The notes under the pieces: generated by a model | Seen by the model: the letters and a program-made list of their open reading frames with translations, nothing else | Database searches by the model: none | What the model was told of the DNA's origin: nothing | Assembly (NCBI GenBank): GCA_907165275.2 | Contig: OU015655.1 | Span: forward strand, 10,242,501-10,306,500 | DNA from: Zygaena filipendulae | Taxonomy: Eukaryota > Arthropoda > Insecta > Lepidoptera > Zygaenidae | Direction: 5' to 3' | DNA length: 64,000 bases | Program-made: the position numbers and the translations under genes | In this document: piece by piece, positions 1 to 9,635 of the stretch | Position numbering within the stretch: the stretch's first letter is position 1 | How the letters are laid out: each line of letters starts with the position of its first letter

Positions 1-39
1 AAAATGGCTCGCTTTGTACCTGTAGCTCCTATACTTCTA

Positions 40-225
40 CTAGCTCTTAGCCGCGGTTCTAACCACGTTAATTTCTGAGATTCCGCGGGAATTCCGGCAT
101 AAAAAATACTCTAGGTATCATTCTGATGTATAAGCTATTATGTGAAGTTTCATTAAAATCCATTCAGTAGTTTTTGCGTGAAAAAGTAACAAACATCCAT
201 ACAAACTTTTGCGTTTATGAGCTAA
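40..225 (+). repeat. CCGCGG-head interspersed repeat, alpha tail (copy 1)
   Basis: It starts with a degraded CTAGCT..CCGCGG head, then an ATTCCGCGGGAATTCCGG box, a short AT-rich stretch, and ends in the 'gtgaaaaagtaacaaacatccatacaaacttttgcgttta' tail seen in many other copies here. It lies in the DNAJC11 intron or intergenic space beyond exon 8. It is non-coding. Confidence 0.7.
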
Positions 226-377
226 AAGCAATACTGGCGGATTAAGCCTCATTAAATTTTGCATACACATTGTACGGAGTAAAGAGAAGGAGATAGGGTA
301 CTTTTCTCTCGGAATCGAATCGAAACCGCGGGGAAGAGCTAGTAAGAATACAAAGAGTACATAAGTATTTTACACAC

Positions 378-494
378 TTGAGTTTTAGCATAACACCACT
401 TGGCACGCCCAGCATGACCGCCGCCGACACACTGCTGTTTTTGGACACTTTTTTTTCGGCTCCGTACTCTGCGATCGCACCAAACGTACCAAAT
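378..494 (-). CDS. DNAJC11: DNAJC11-like, exon 8 (last exon inside window)
   Basis: The acceptor TTCAG precedes 494. The exon codes for a segment with FGAIAEYGAEKKVS and VMLGVPSGVMLKLK, which matches the family's 'GFFGTVVEYGAERKIS ... VGVPQGVSLKVK' region in the central beta-rich part of DNAJC11. It enters in phase 2 after exon 7, so the codon split across the junction gives Lys. The donor is ambiguous: CTCAA|GTGTGT (exon end 378, preferred), or GT dinucleotides two or four bases further on. The remaining C-terminal third (about 190 residues, including the DUF3395 region) is off the left edge. Confidence 0.85.
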
Positions 495-664
495 CTGAAA
501 TAAAATCCACATGTTTTAGGGAAAAAGTTCACAATAAAGAATGTTCAGATTTTTTATATTGTCTAGATCACATTAGTCTATTTTAAGTATTTATTTGAGA
601 AAATATTCACAATACTTAAATTAAAATGCATGCACGTTCTGCTAAGACCAAAGTTTCATTAAAA

Positions 665-685
665 ATATATATATATATATATATA
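665..685. repeat. (AT)n microsatellite
   Basis: About ten uninterrupted AT dinucleotides within an AT-rich intron. Confidence 0.9.
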
Positions 686-1474
686 CTTGTATTTTATTTA
701 TATAAAAGCATCGACATTGACACACTGTAATGGTTATGTTAATACAAATAGCAAAACATAAGTGAAGTCACACGCGGGCTAGTTTCTTAATAATAATAAT
801 CGCATTGCACATCGAACAATTACGGCTAAAACAGATTTTAAAAATATTAAAACAGGGCTAACGTGAACATAAGTCGAAATAACAAAGTATGTACTATCAG
901 ACAAATAACCTTAACCAGTCCGACTAAACGTCTTTAGATCGAAAAATCTGCCATTTCAATAAGTTAAAAAGACTGAATTCTTAACAATGCCCAATCCATT
1001 TTAACATATTATTTTGCATATTTATGAAACAACATTCGCTAGTGTAGAGTATTTTTTGCAAAATAAAAATATAAAGTAAAAATCATAATCATTAGCAAAT
1101 CGCCAGTAGCCAGGCTAATAAACTTTTTTTTTAAGTTCAGTAAATAATTAATAGTAATTAACTTTGATCAAAAGTCAAGCAATAATACACAAAAACACAA
1201 TATGACAATTAATAATATCAGTATTGTGCGTTCGTCTTCCATGGGATCCTACACCATTCATCGGATAAATTGTTACTGGTTAATTGTGTGGACGTCCACG
1301 GTGGTTTCTGATAAAAAAAACTGCACTGCATTACAGCCACGGCTAATTGAAAATAAAAATTCGCTTCAAAACTCACTAGAGATATTGCAAAGCGGTTCAA
1401 AAATATTTATAGATGTTGCCAACTTTATAATCATATTTGTAAGCATTTATCTTGGATGTCTATTGATGACCACC

Positions 1475-1643
1475 GGGCTAAGATGCGCAACACGATAAAA
1501 TTTTATCGAGCCATTTTATCGATTCTCGTCGACATATTGTATGGCTTTGTCGACGAGAATCGATAAAATGGCTCGATAAAATAGTCAACGAGAATCGATA
1601 AAATGGCTCGATAAAATTTTACCGTGTTGCGCATCTTAGCCCC
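1475..1643. mobile_element. Foldback MITE with long terminal inverted repeats
   Basis: The left arm GGGCTAAGATGCGCAACACG is repeated in inverse at the right end (CGTGTTGCGCATCTTAGCCCC). The pairing extends inward through the gataaaattttatcgagcc block to a short central loop near 1535-1545. The right arm contains an extra direct duplication of about 34 bp ending tggctcgataaaat. There is no coding capacity and no clear target-site duplication. Confidence 0.75.
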
Positions 1644-1799
1644 GATGGTTACCGATATTAGGACCATTTGCAGTTGGTACAGTCAACCAAGGCCCGTTGG
1701 TACTTTATCAAAACAGTAACTTGGCCCTCAAACAAAATTAACGTGGTTTAGACACACATAATGATTTTGTTTTGTTTGTTTCTTTTTCATTATCATCAT

Positions 1800-1905
1800 C
1801 ATAAAATTGTGCATACACATTGTCAAGGTTATAGTGAAGGACATAGGGCACATTTTATCCCGGAATTCCCGCGGGAACTCCAAAATTAACACGACCAACT
1901 TTATC
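1800..1905 (-). repeat. CCGCGG-head repeat fragment
   Basis: Reverse-oriented piece with 'gtgcatacacattgtcaaggttatagtgaaggacatagg', then TTTTATCCCGGAATTCCCGCGGGAACTCC. The outer head is lost. Confidence 0.65.
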
Positions 1906-1947
1906 GGTATGAAATATTGAAACTGGTTTCAATGAAGAAATACTTAC

Positions 1948-2161
1948 TTTAAAGCCAACCTCAACTTCATGTCGTGTTGCGGCATTTTCATCATTACATT
2001 CAGGGATATGAACGAGTGAGGGTTCCCAATCTGTATGGCTGTGTTCGTGTGATACTTCTCAGAGTCCCTCACGTAGATCGACGACATCGATGAGCCTCCT
2101 TGGCCCCCCGCGCGGTAGGTAAGGTAGCCCACTGAATGCGCGTCTAACTGCATCGCCATGG
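1948..2161 (-). CDS. DNAJC11: DNAJC11-like, exon 7
   Basis: The acceptor CATAG lies before 2161 and the donor AA|GTAAGT at 1947-1946. It encodes a stretch with SVGYLTYRAG, SSIYVRDSEKYHTN and IQIGNPHSFISL, aligning with the family's 'NTVGYLQWRWG ... [24 protein letters not shown]' region. It enters in phase 1 and leaves in phase 2, consistent with both neighbours. Confidence 0.9.
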
Positions 2162-2269
2162 CTATGCGACAGGGTATAAAAATCAAAATTCTAGTATTAA
2201 TAATAATAGATGTTATTTTTTTCTTTTTCTTTGTATTATTGAACAAATACTTGGATAAAAATTAAAGAT

Positions 2270-2445
2270 TTGTGATGTCATAATACCTAGTGTACCTAGA
2301 TGTGATGTCACACGAAAAATCAACTCAATTTATCGCTGTTTACGTCAAAAAACAATAAAAGCAAAATATGTACGTGTCCAATATTTTTTATTAATCTACA
2401 AGACAGACTAATAAACTAAAATTTAGTCATCTAGCCCATTAACTT
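2270..2445 (-). mobile_element. CRE-site MITE family, truncated copy D
   Basis: It shares 'acgaaaaatcaactcaatttatcgctgtt' and 'tacgtgtccaatattttttattaatctacaagacagacta' with the fuller copy at 17780-18055. The two TGACGTCA sites of the family are represented by TGATGTCA at 2273-2280 and 2303-2310. The distal half of the element is missing. Confidence 0.7.
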
Positions 2446-2810
2446 TTTTGCTCAATTGCAAATGGTTTAGTTAAGTAAAGAAAAAATAGGGAATCTTTTT
2501 TTATAACTCTGGATTTAGGCACAGAATATAATCATGACAAATTTGTGTAGAAGTATATTATTATTTTATTAGTAACCAAAAACAATCCTTTTTATTTAAA
2601 ATAGTTACAATATTTGGGTCTCCTTAATAAATTATACAGTGTGGATACCCAAAGTGTTCAACATGTCTTAACAATAGGGTGTTTGCTGATAAAGAGTTAA
2701 ACTGTGGCTAAAATCTTTAGGTTTAGAGAAAATTAACAGTACCCTCCATTCAAAATAGATTTAGGCTACGCTGCTTAGATACCATTAAAATGTTCCACAG
2801 GCCTACTGTT

Positions 2811-3012
2811 ACTAGCTGTTCCCTGCAGTTCATCCGCGATAATTTTAGAGTTCTCGCGGGAATTCCGGGTTACAATTTAGTCTATGACACTCTTAGATGA
2901 CGTGGCTTTCTATTGGTAAAAGAATTTTCAAAATCGGTTCAGTAGATCCAGACATTACCCCCTATACAAAATCACAAACTCACAAACTTTACCTCTTTAT
3001 ATTATTAGTAAG
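2811..3012 (+). repeat. CCGCGG-head repeat, beta tail
   Basis: It starts ACTAGCTGTTCCCTGCAG, has a GAGTTCTCGCGGGAATTCCGGG box, and ends with the beta tail: 'aatcggttcagtagatccaga', 'cacaaactcacaaact', 'tacctctttatattattagtaagat'. Nearly full length. Confidence 0.8.
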
Positions 3013-3071
3013 ATAAAAAAATTTGTGATACTTAGACTAATTTACTGATACATATTATGTTGATTACTTAC

Positions 3072-3263
3072 TTGATACAAGACCAGGTGATATCCCTTTT
3101 GGAGTGAATTGGAGTACAGTGCCACAGTTCAAGAACATAAGTCTTGATATAGTCCTAAATAGCTTAAATCCTAGTAACGGTCCATTTCCAACACCTAATT
3201 CAAATTCAGTCCAGCCTTTTTCAGAAACAAGATGGCGGTTTGATACATTGACCGATCCACTAC
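3072..3263 (-). CDS. DNAJC11: DNAJC11-like, exon 6
   Basis: A 192-bp exon with acceptor TTTTAG before 3263 and donor A|GTAAGT at 3071-3070. The translated segment includes SEKGWTEFELGVGNGPLLG and VLQFTPKGISPGL. It matches the family's '[21 protein letters not shown] ... ALQFSSRGIRPGL'. Enters and leaves in phase 1. Confidence 0.92.
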
Positions 3264-3398
3264 CTAAAAGTAATAGAAACTAATATTTATATTTATTAAA
3301 ATTGTATAGAAAAGGAAACCCTTCAAAGTAATAACGATAACTTTATGGTTTAAAAAATAAAATTCGGTAGCACCAGTTGAACATAGTGTAGATCATAC

Positions 3399-3526
3399 CT
3401 ATTCCATTTTGTGTGGATATATTTCCTGACATAGTCATTGTATCCCTCAATGTGATTGGTGCATCTATCGATTGTTGAATAGTCATTCCAGAGACCTCAA
3501 TATTTGGTATTATTGATGTATCTTCT
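3399..3526 (-). CDS. DNAJC11: DNAJC11-like, exon 5
   Basis: A 128-bp exon with acceptor TTTTAG before 3526 and donor G|GTATGA at 3398-3397. It encodes PNIEVSGMTIQQSIDAPIT and SGNISTQNG, matching the '[20 protein letters not shown] ... SGSLSTQNG' region of DNAJC11. In phase 2, out phase 1, joining cleanly to exons 4 and 6. Confidence 0.92.
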
Positions 3527-4324
3527 CTAAAATATTGGAGGAAAAGAATTGAAGGAGTTTAATCACTGCTGACTTATATTCACAAGTTTATCATATTGAA
3601 TCAGTACAGGAAATGATCCTAATAACTATGTATAAGCTAGGCAATTATTAGCAGCATTATTATTGACTTGTGTATATCCAATATGTAAGTTATTATTTTG
3701 CATGGCAAGTACTGCTAGTGTGACCATAGAGTTCCTTATCCTTAGTAACACGAAATAACATGAACATAAATTTCATATAACTATTTATTATGAAGAATTA
3801 TAAGAATCTTATTAGCCTCTATGGTCTCAATAGACTATAGAGGCATGAAGACTATGGAAGACAAATGGTCACCCTTTTTTAGCACAATATTCATTCATAT
3901 AATTTAAATTACAATAATATTTCATACAATTTTAATATATGTATGATAACTATGTTGGTTTATAATTTTAAATAGATTCTTTAATTAAGTTATTGTTCTT
4001 TTTTTTGCCTAAGAAATTTGGTAAAAGATTCTGAAAAGCACAGATTCTTCTTAGAGAAATTTCAACCACAGTATAAAATGAAGTCGCTTTACTGAATAGT
4101 TGTTTTCACCAATAGATAGAGTGATTCATGAGGAACATTTATTTCTAGTTCATCATGGAATTCCTACAGGAACTCCGAAATTACCAGGGGTGAAACCACA
4201 GAGGGCAGCTAGTAGTTAATAAAACAAAGTTAACTTCTATTCAAAATCTATGTTGGAACGTAATTATTTAGTGCATGTCATCTGTGTTGTGATTTAAAAA
4301 CAAATTCTTAAATAACTAACTCAC
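3527..4324 (-). other. DNAJC11 intron 4
   Basis: A 798-bp intron. The only recognisable content is a decayed reverse-oriented CCGCGG-head repeat at 4080-4215 (caccaatagatagagtgattcatg, then GGAATTCCTACAGGAACTCC and a cagctagta end). A short 'cctctatggtctcaatagactatagagg' palindrome sits at about 3816-3843. Confidence 0.65.
4080..4215 (-). repeat. Decayed CCGCGG-head repeat
   Basis: Contains 'ttcaccaatagatagagtgattcatgagg', a mutated GGAATTCCTACAGGAACTCC box, a GGGTGAAACC remnant and a CAGCTAGTA end. Its tail resembles the copies at 41330-41542 and 55240-55510, so it is a different tail class (epsilon) from alpha and beta. Confidence 0.6.
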
Positions 4325-4444
4325 ATGATTTCATATTCATCGTAGTATTTCATAAACATGTCAGTAGCATTTATAGATAGTGTGATCATGCCACGAGGGT
4401 TTGCACTTTGTTGGAGGCGCCTCTCTTCTCTCTCCCGCTTTAAT
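4325..4444 (-). CDS. DNAJC11: DNAJC11-like, exon 4
   Basis: A 120-bp exon with acceptor ACTAG before 4444 and donor AT|GTGAGT at 4324-4323. It codes for [17 protein letters not shown], then SINATDMF and YYDEYE. It corresponds to the charged linker after the J domain (family: '[17 protein letters not shown] ... VGVDATDLF'). The high Arg/Glu content suggests a helical or coiled segment. In phase 2, out phase 2. Confidence 0.92.
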
Positions 4445-4561
4445 CTAGTTGTACAGAGATTTCATCAAAATTAGCATAATCATATCTAAGCATATCGTTA
4501 AAATCATGTATTTGAAACAGATCTAACAACAAATATTGGAAACAAATTAATATATTTTCAC

Positions 4562-4643
4562 CTTTCATATTCTTCTCTGATTTCTCTAGGTGTGCGAGTA
4601 CGGAATATAACCTCCCAGCCATCTACTTCTAATCCTCGCTTAC
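4562..4643 (-). CDS. DNAJC11: DNAJC11-like, exon 3
   Basis: An 82-bp exon with acceptor TTTCAG before 4643 and donor AAAG|GTGAAA at 4561-4560. It encodes [18 protein letters not shown] and REIREEYER, directly after the J domain (family: '[28 protein letters not shown]'). In phase 1, out phase 2. Confidence 0.93.
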
Positions 4644-4894
4644 CTGAAATAGCAAACAACATAAATATAGTCTCAATAATTATCTGAAAATATGAAATAG
4701 TGTATTACTATAATAGCCATTTTCTAAGATGTAGCATTATGCACATCTGGCATCTATGGTCTAGAGGTGGGCAACCAATGAACCACACATTATGCACTTA
4801 CCTAATGCATATTTTGGAATGCACCATATTACGTTTGTAAAAAACCATTAATCATTATTTCTGTAGTTTTTTCATAATTTAATACATTTCTTAC

Positions 4895-5069
4895 CAAGTG
4901 TATCATAAATAGCCCGTTTGTGTGAATCTGAGAGGATTTCATATGCTTCTTTGATTTTGTTGAAAATCTGCTCTGCCCATTTCTGTTTATTGGGGTCAGT
5001 GTTGTGTTTGTCAGGGTGGAACATTCGTGAGAATCTGCGGTATGCACTATTTATTTCTTCGGGTGATGC
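4895..5069 (-). CDS. DNAJC11: DNAJC11-like, exon 2 (core of the J domain)
   Basis: A 175-bp exon with acceptor CACAG before 5069 and donor G|GTAAGA at 4894-4893. It encodes helix II, the HPD loop and helices III-IV of the J domain: [20 protein letters not shown] with HPD at residues 41-43, then [19 protein letters not shown] and IYDTLG. The HPD tripeptide stimulates Hsp70 ATPase in all active J-proteins and is intact here. In phase 0, out phase 1. Confidence 0.96.
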
Positions 5070-5713
5070 CTGTGATGGAAATGAATAATCTATATTATAA
5101 TATACATATAAAAATATAAAATGCTTTGTCCTGAATGACTGATGGATCAACACACAGCCTAAATCGCAGATCGTAGAAACCTGAAACTTGGAGGGTGTGT
5201 ACTTATGACATAGGCATCCATTAAGAAAGGATTTTTGAAAATTCAACCCCTAAAGGGTGAAAGGGGGGGGGGGGGAGTTTGTATGGAACAACTCCGCGTT
5301 AACTCCGAAATTGTCGCGGGTGAATCCGCGCCGGACAGCTGAGTAATTTAATGAAGTTCAACATATTGTGTTGAAAAATACGTAAAATTAAACCATCAAA
5401 AAATCATAATGAAAATATAATTATATAAATAGCCGTATAAGAAACATTAAATTGAATCGTCACCAAAATTAGCATGCATGAGGTTACATCCGATCTATCC
5501 CACATAACCTTTAAATTTTGACATCCTATATTTTTTCCTTTAAGAAATAAGCAGTTCAGGAGTATTTTGTTGTGCTTTAATAATATGATTATTTAGACTC
5601 ATACACTTTACATTTCTTTTTGAGTCTTTAAAACCGATTTGACGTTATATAATGATGTAAGTAATACAAAATAGTGGTTTTCAAGTTAATATTGGAGGTT
5701 GTATAGTACCAAC
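5070..5713 (-). other. DNAJC11 intron 1
   Basis: A 644-bp intron. It contains a composite repeat (5101-5335) with a 12-G run; the remainder (5340-5713) is AT-rich with nothing recognisable. Confidence 0.65.
5101..5335 (-). repeat. Zeta-type interspersed repeat joined to a CCGCGG head
   Basis: Read on the minus strand it begins with a decayed CCGCGG head, then ccatacaaactcccc, 'accctttaggggttgaattttcaaaaatcctttctta', 'ggatgcctatgtcat', and ends 'tgttgatccatcagtcattcaggacaaagcattttatat'. The 54815-54985 copy has the same order on the plus strand. A run of 12 G lies at about 5263-5275. Confidence 0.7.
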
Positions 5714-5782
5714 CGTTTTAGAAACATTGAGTAACTGATAGTAATTTTCTTCCATTAATATATTTTCTCCTTCTTCGTCCAT
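5714..5782 (-). CDS. DNAJC11: DNAJC11-like, exon 1 (start codon); gene-level annotation
   Basis: First coding exon of a DnaJ subfamily C member 11 homologue. ATG at 5782 opens MDEEGENILMEENYYQLLNV, the first J-domain helix, and ends ACG|GTTGGT, in phase with exon 2. The eight exons seen give about 366 residues: J domain (about 14-80), charged linker (about 85-150) and the start of the long beta-rich region. The human protein is about 559 residues, so roughly one third is off the left edge. DNAJC11 is known as a mitochondrial outer-membrane J-protein associated with MICOS and the SAM complex and needed for normal cristae; that role is inferred by homology. No signal peptide or N-terminal membrane helix is visible, as in the family. 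A second in-frame Met (residue 10) is an alternative start, but the first ATG has the better position. It is divergently oriented to WDR47. Confidence 0.93.
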
Positions 5783-6187
5783 TTTTCAAGTTTTATCCTG
5801 AATTTAAAAACCAGTAACTAGCTAACTAGCGATCGAGCGGCGGGTTTATCGGCTAGCGTTTACCACAAATTATCTAGACTTTTTGATGTAAAAATTGGAA
5901 GTGTCAATTAGTGTTCATTCATGTGACAGATAAATCTATCACTGTCAATTAATGTCACTAATTTTTTCTTTATATATTTTATACAATTCCGCCAATGTCA
6001 AGAGTATTAACGTTCGTTTGGACTTCGAGTTAGCCTCAGCCCTCTTTTTTTCTAATCACTAATCACTTCCGTGGAAAAAAACAAACGTTTCACAGCGTCG
6101 CGACGCACACAGCGGTTTTTTTCCACTAATCCATGTTTTCTGGACACATGTACCTCTGACAAACACCGTATAGTGTGACTGCTATTT

Positions 6188-6222
6188 TTTAACCCCCGAC
6201 GCAAAAACGACGGGGTGTTACA
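6188..6222. repeat. Short lepidopteran interspersed repeat core
   Basis: AACCCCCGACGCAAAAACGA followed by CGGGGTGTTA forms a short imperfect hairpin. It is a repeat end I recognise from moth and butterfly genomes. Its extent beyond this core is not clear. Confidence 0.45.
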
Positions 6223-6849
6223 AATTTTTTGCTTGTGTCCGACCCAAGGTCCGGCCCACAAACTACTTTAGAGATAACCTACGTCCGGCCCTAGCACTCT
6301 GCACTCATCCCTCGCATGCATCTGTAGCACATAATATTTCCCCCTTGTTTTGCATGTACAAAATATCGCTCCGCTGCACTGAGCCGTTTCTACTAGACCT
6401 GCGTTGAGTATTGGTTCTTATCAAACACCCATCCTCACACATTAGTGGAAAATATGCAGCCTTTACGCGGTGAAAGATTATTTTCGTCGGTGTTATAATC
6501 ACTATGCGGCGCTAGGTAGGTACCTCAAACCGAAAACAAACGCGATACCGCGATACCATACCACAGATCAATGACACGGAATACCAGTTACTTCGTTGAT
6601 TACCCCATATCGTACCATACCATACCACAGATCAATGACTTAACTTTTCTACGACTTTTCTGCAGAGGTTCATGTTCAAACTTCAATGTTCAAAGTCAAA
6701 CTTCAATTCGTGGTCGATTGTCCGTTGTCGATGTCGATACTTTTTTGTTATGATTCTCTCCAGTGAAGTCCAGAAAAAATGTAGAACTGGTTTAAGTTTT
6801 TCTCGGTGCTGTAATAAATATTCCTCATTTTAAGCGTTTAATAAATAAA

Positions 6850-6912
6850 ATAATAAATGTAGTGTTTGTTTAGAGTTTGGAGAAGCTCGCATTGGCCGAG
6901 TTTTACGTAAAG
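6850..6912 (+). promoter_or_regulatory. WDR47: Possible untranslated first exon of WDR47
   Basis: TTTTACGTAAAG|GTAACA at 6913 is a plausible splice donor, following a moderately GC-rich stretch (gagaagctcgcattggccgag). It is on the correct strand upstream of the WDR47 acceptor at 9617. The start of the exon cannot be set from sequence, so the 5' coordinate is arbitrary. Weak call. Confidence 0.2.
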
Positions 6913-8603
6913 GTAACAGGTATTTTCTTAATTTTAAAAGCATAAATTTGGTAGGTATGAAAAGGTAATATATTTTTAACTATAAAAGTGCATTTCGCAT
7001 AGGTATTTGATATTGCAAATTCCTTCGTAATATTCTCGGTTGCAATAATTCTATTTTAGGTACCTACCTATGGTTTTATAATATTTACATGAGATTTTGC
7101 ACACAGCTTGGCGAATGTAAACTGTGTAGGTGTATATGTTGTTGTCCTCTTGACAGTTAAATAATTTATAAAAAACTATTTATTTTTTGTTTAATCAGTA
7201 TTTTATCATCTGGAAATGTAATTTTCTCTCAATGGCATGTGAGATGCATCAATAATTATTCAATTTTTTCAAGTAAACACATGCAGGCTTTCCCCTCTAT
7301 AAGCATAAATTACACACACTAAGTTATTTCTGTGAAAGTGTGATATAATTATATCATAAATTATATTTTTCCAATTATGAATATTATAATCTTTTAAATT
7401 CAAACTTTTTATATTATGTTTATTTTACCAACTGTCTAGGTGATGCCTGCAGTCTCATGTGTCTACTTATGTGTTAGCTTGTACATAGAAAACGAAATTA
7501 AGGGAATTGAACTAATAAATTTACTCATAAACATTTATATTGATCAAATCACCTTTATTATTCAAATAAGCTATTTGTAGTTTCAATGCTGTAATTTTAT
7601 CATTCCTTTAGCAACTCTTTGTCATGAGATAGAAATATATTGGTAATTAAATTTAATGAAAATTCATTCACCCATAGAAAAATTGAAGCCAGATAGACCT
7701 AATATTTTGAAGCATGTAGGTATAAATCCTTATAAATTGATTATATTTTTATGTTCAAATTAGTATGCTAATATTACATGAGCAATGTTGTGAATATTAA
7801 AAGTTCTACATAAATGTTAAGGGGAAAAGTGAAAGCACAGAAGCATACATTAGGTGAGCCATATTGTAGTTAATTGTCCTAGAATGTTACAATTAAATTG
7901 TGCAGCTGCATTTTATTTTAAAAACATAGTACATATATGGGGTGAAAGTGTTTATTCTTATTAGATTTATTAGACTAGAATAAATTTAACAGATAAATTT
8001 TGCCAGGCATCCAAGCATTATGATTATTGTAATTAACTGTTTCCTTTTGAGATTTTAGACACATAAAACCCTATACATACTAATAAACCGACCCAAAATT
8101 GTATTATCAAAAACCCTGAACTATACATTGTGTTGTAGTTGTGGAGTAAAGCTTAAATACTAAACTCAATGACTTGTTACTCAAAAACAGTCTATTTCTA
8201 CACAACATTGCGCCTCAATTTTGTTACAGTTTTATTTTAAAAATCTTTTCTTGGTGCTCGCCTAAATTGTAAATGGAAGTGGTTTGGGCTAAGTGTCAAT
8301 GAATCAGTCAGGACATATGATAAGGCAAAACCAGAGTGATCTAAGTGACATTTTTACCAATAATGAGTTACTTACACTGTACACAAGGGCATAGAAAAAT
8401 CATAATTCTTTCAGGCCACACTTGATATAACTTGTCCCCTTTTTATTTAAAACACATTGGTAGTACAGCTAACTAAAAATAAAAAATAGAAAAAACTCAT
8501 AAAAAGATTTCTAACAATAACACTTATCACATTTCCTTAATTTTCTCAGAACTTTTGTGTCTTAGATCACTCTAGTTCCAAAGTCATCAAATATTATTAA
8601 TAA

Positions 8604-8918
8604 CTAGCTGTGCCCCGTGGTTTCACCCGCGTGAGTTTCGGAATTCCCGCAGCAAATGCAAAGTAGCCTAGTTTAATCCTTATAATATCGCCTAATTAGC
8701 AGTGACAATCCCCTCAAAATTCGTCAATCCGTTTCGGCGATTCTCCTGCGTGAGTTTCGGAATTCCCCCAGGAACTCTTAACTTCTTCCATATTCTTCTT
8801 CTCTCTAGAATAACAAAAACAACAAAACAAGAATTAGCGAAATTGGTCCAGCAGTTCACGCGTGATGCTGTGACCAAGGGAAATAGGGATTCATTTTTAA
8901 TTTTTTATATAATATATT
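8604..8918 (+). repeat. CCGCGG-head repeat, gamma tail
   Basis: Starts CTAGCTGTGCCCCGTGGTTTCACCCGCG. It contains a second internal 'gcgtgagtttcggaattcc' box, and ends with 'acaaaacaagaattagcgaaattggtccagcagttcacgcgtgatg' and 'accaagggaaatagggattcat'. The same module order occurs at 29995-30288 (reverse) and 30380-30679. Confidence 0.8.
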
Positions 8919-8919
8919 A

Positions 8920-9109
8920 ACTAATATTATAAATGTGAAAGTGTGGATGTTTGTTACTCAATCACACAAAAACGGCTGAAAGGATTTAGATGAAATTTGG
9001 CATACACGTTGTCAGGGGTACAGAGAAGGACATAAGGTACTTTTTATCCCGGAATTCCCGCGGAAACTCCGAAATTACCGCGGGTGAAACCGCGGGGCAC
9101 AGCTAGTAG
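8920..9109 (-). repeat. CCGCGG-head repeat, alpha tail (near full length)
   Basis: Read on plus it runs ACTAATATTATAAATGTGAAAG, 'gtttgttactcaatcacacaaaaacgg', 'tggcatacacgttgtcaggggtacagagaaggacata', CCCGGAATTCCCGCGGAAACTCC, CGCGGGTGAAACCGCGGGGCACAGCTAGTA. It abuts the gamma copy tail to tail. Confidence 0.85.
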
Positions 9110-9200
9110 GGATATATAGATATAGATGTTTGGAAAAAAGACTCCTGTATTATTGTGCTATTCTATAGTGTCATTTATGAGGACTAAATTCTGAAAGTAA

Positions 9201-9362
9201 TCCTTATTAATATTATAAATGCGAAAGTGAGTTTGCTTGTTTGTTTGTTACGCTTTTACGGCTAAACGGCTCAATCGATTACATAGGCTACTTTTTATTC
9301 CGGAATTCCCATGAGCGTAACAAACAAACAAACTTTCGCATTGATAGTATATATTAGTAAGG
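9201..9362. repeat. Two alpha-tail ends arranged as an inverted pair
   Basis: 'attaatattataaatgcgaaag...gtttgtttgttacgc' at the left is mirrored by 'gcgtaacaaacaaacaaactttcgca...tattagtaagg' at the right, with a remnant ATTCCGGAATTCCC box between. It looks like a deletion derivative of two inverted copies. Confidence 0.65.
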
Positions 9363-9617
9363 AAGTAAAGATTACAAATTCATAGTTCAGATGCAAAACC
9401 AAAGTTCCATTTCATTTTCAGTTCACTCCATCCTAAGTTTTTTTTTTAGTATTGAGAATAATATGTACCTACAGAAATTAAATTAAATTTGTAAACGATT
9501 ACCGTCGATGTTCATCTATTTTTGATAGATTGCCAATACAGTGATTTGATCATTGGATATAGTATCGCAAACATAAAAATTTGTTTGTACCTATTGTAAC
9601 TTGTTCATTTGTTACAG

Positions 9618-9635
9618 GTTTAGAATTGGATCAAA
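9618..9635 (+). promoter_or_regulatory. WDR47: Splice acceptor and 5' UTR end of WDR47 coding exon 1
   Basis: cattt gttacag at 9611-9617 is a clear 3' splice site. It leaves an 18-nt leader before the ATG at 9636, whose context is caaaATG, typical for insects. It implies at least one upstream untranslated exon. Confidence 0.6.

Larger units (their letters stand above)
495..1947 (-). other. DNAJC11 intron 7
   Basis: An AT-rich intron of 1453 bp between exons 7 and 8. It holds an (AT)n microsatellite (665-685), a foldback MITE (1475-1643) and a CCGCGG-head repeat fragment in reverse orientation (1800-1905). Nothing else is recognisable. Open frames around 1202-1498 have no family resemblance or codon bias. 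Confidence 0.7.
2162..3071 (-). other. DNAJC11 intron 6
   Basis: A 910-bp intron holding a truncated CRE-site MITE (2270-2445) and a nearly complete CCGCGG-head repeat with the beta tail (2811-3012). The latter ends about 60 bp from exon 6. Nothing else is recognised. Confidence 0.7.
5783..9617. other. Divergent intergenic / 5' region between DNAJC11 and WDR47
   Basis: It must contain the DNAJC11 promoter and probably the WDR47 promoter with an untranslated first exon, because the WDR47 coding exon is preceded by a splice acceptor. A GC-richer patch (5820-5870, GATCGAGCGGCGGG and TCGGCTAGCG) lies just upstream of the DNAJC11 ATG. Also present: a lepidopteran 'aacccccgacgcaaaaacgacggggtgtt' repeat (6188-6222), a direct repeat of CATACCACAGATCAATGAC (about 6557 and 6619), and CCGCGG-head repeats from 8604 to 9362. 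I see no other gene in it. Confidence 0.6.

Noticed and set aside
1202..1498. Open frame of 98 codons in DNAJC11 intron 7
   Set aside because: It runs into the inverted-repeat element, has no recognised similarity and is AT-rich by chance.
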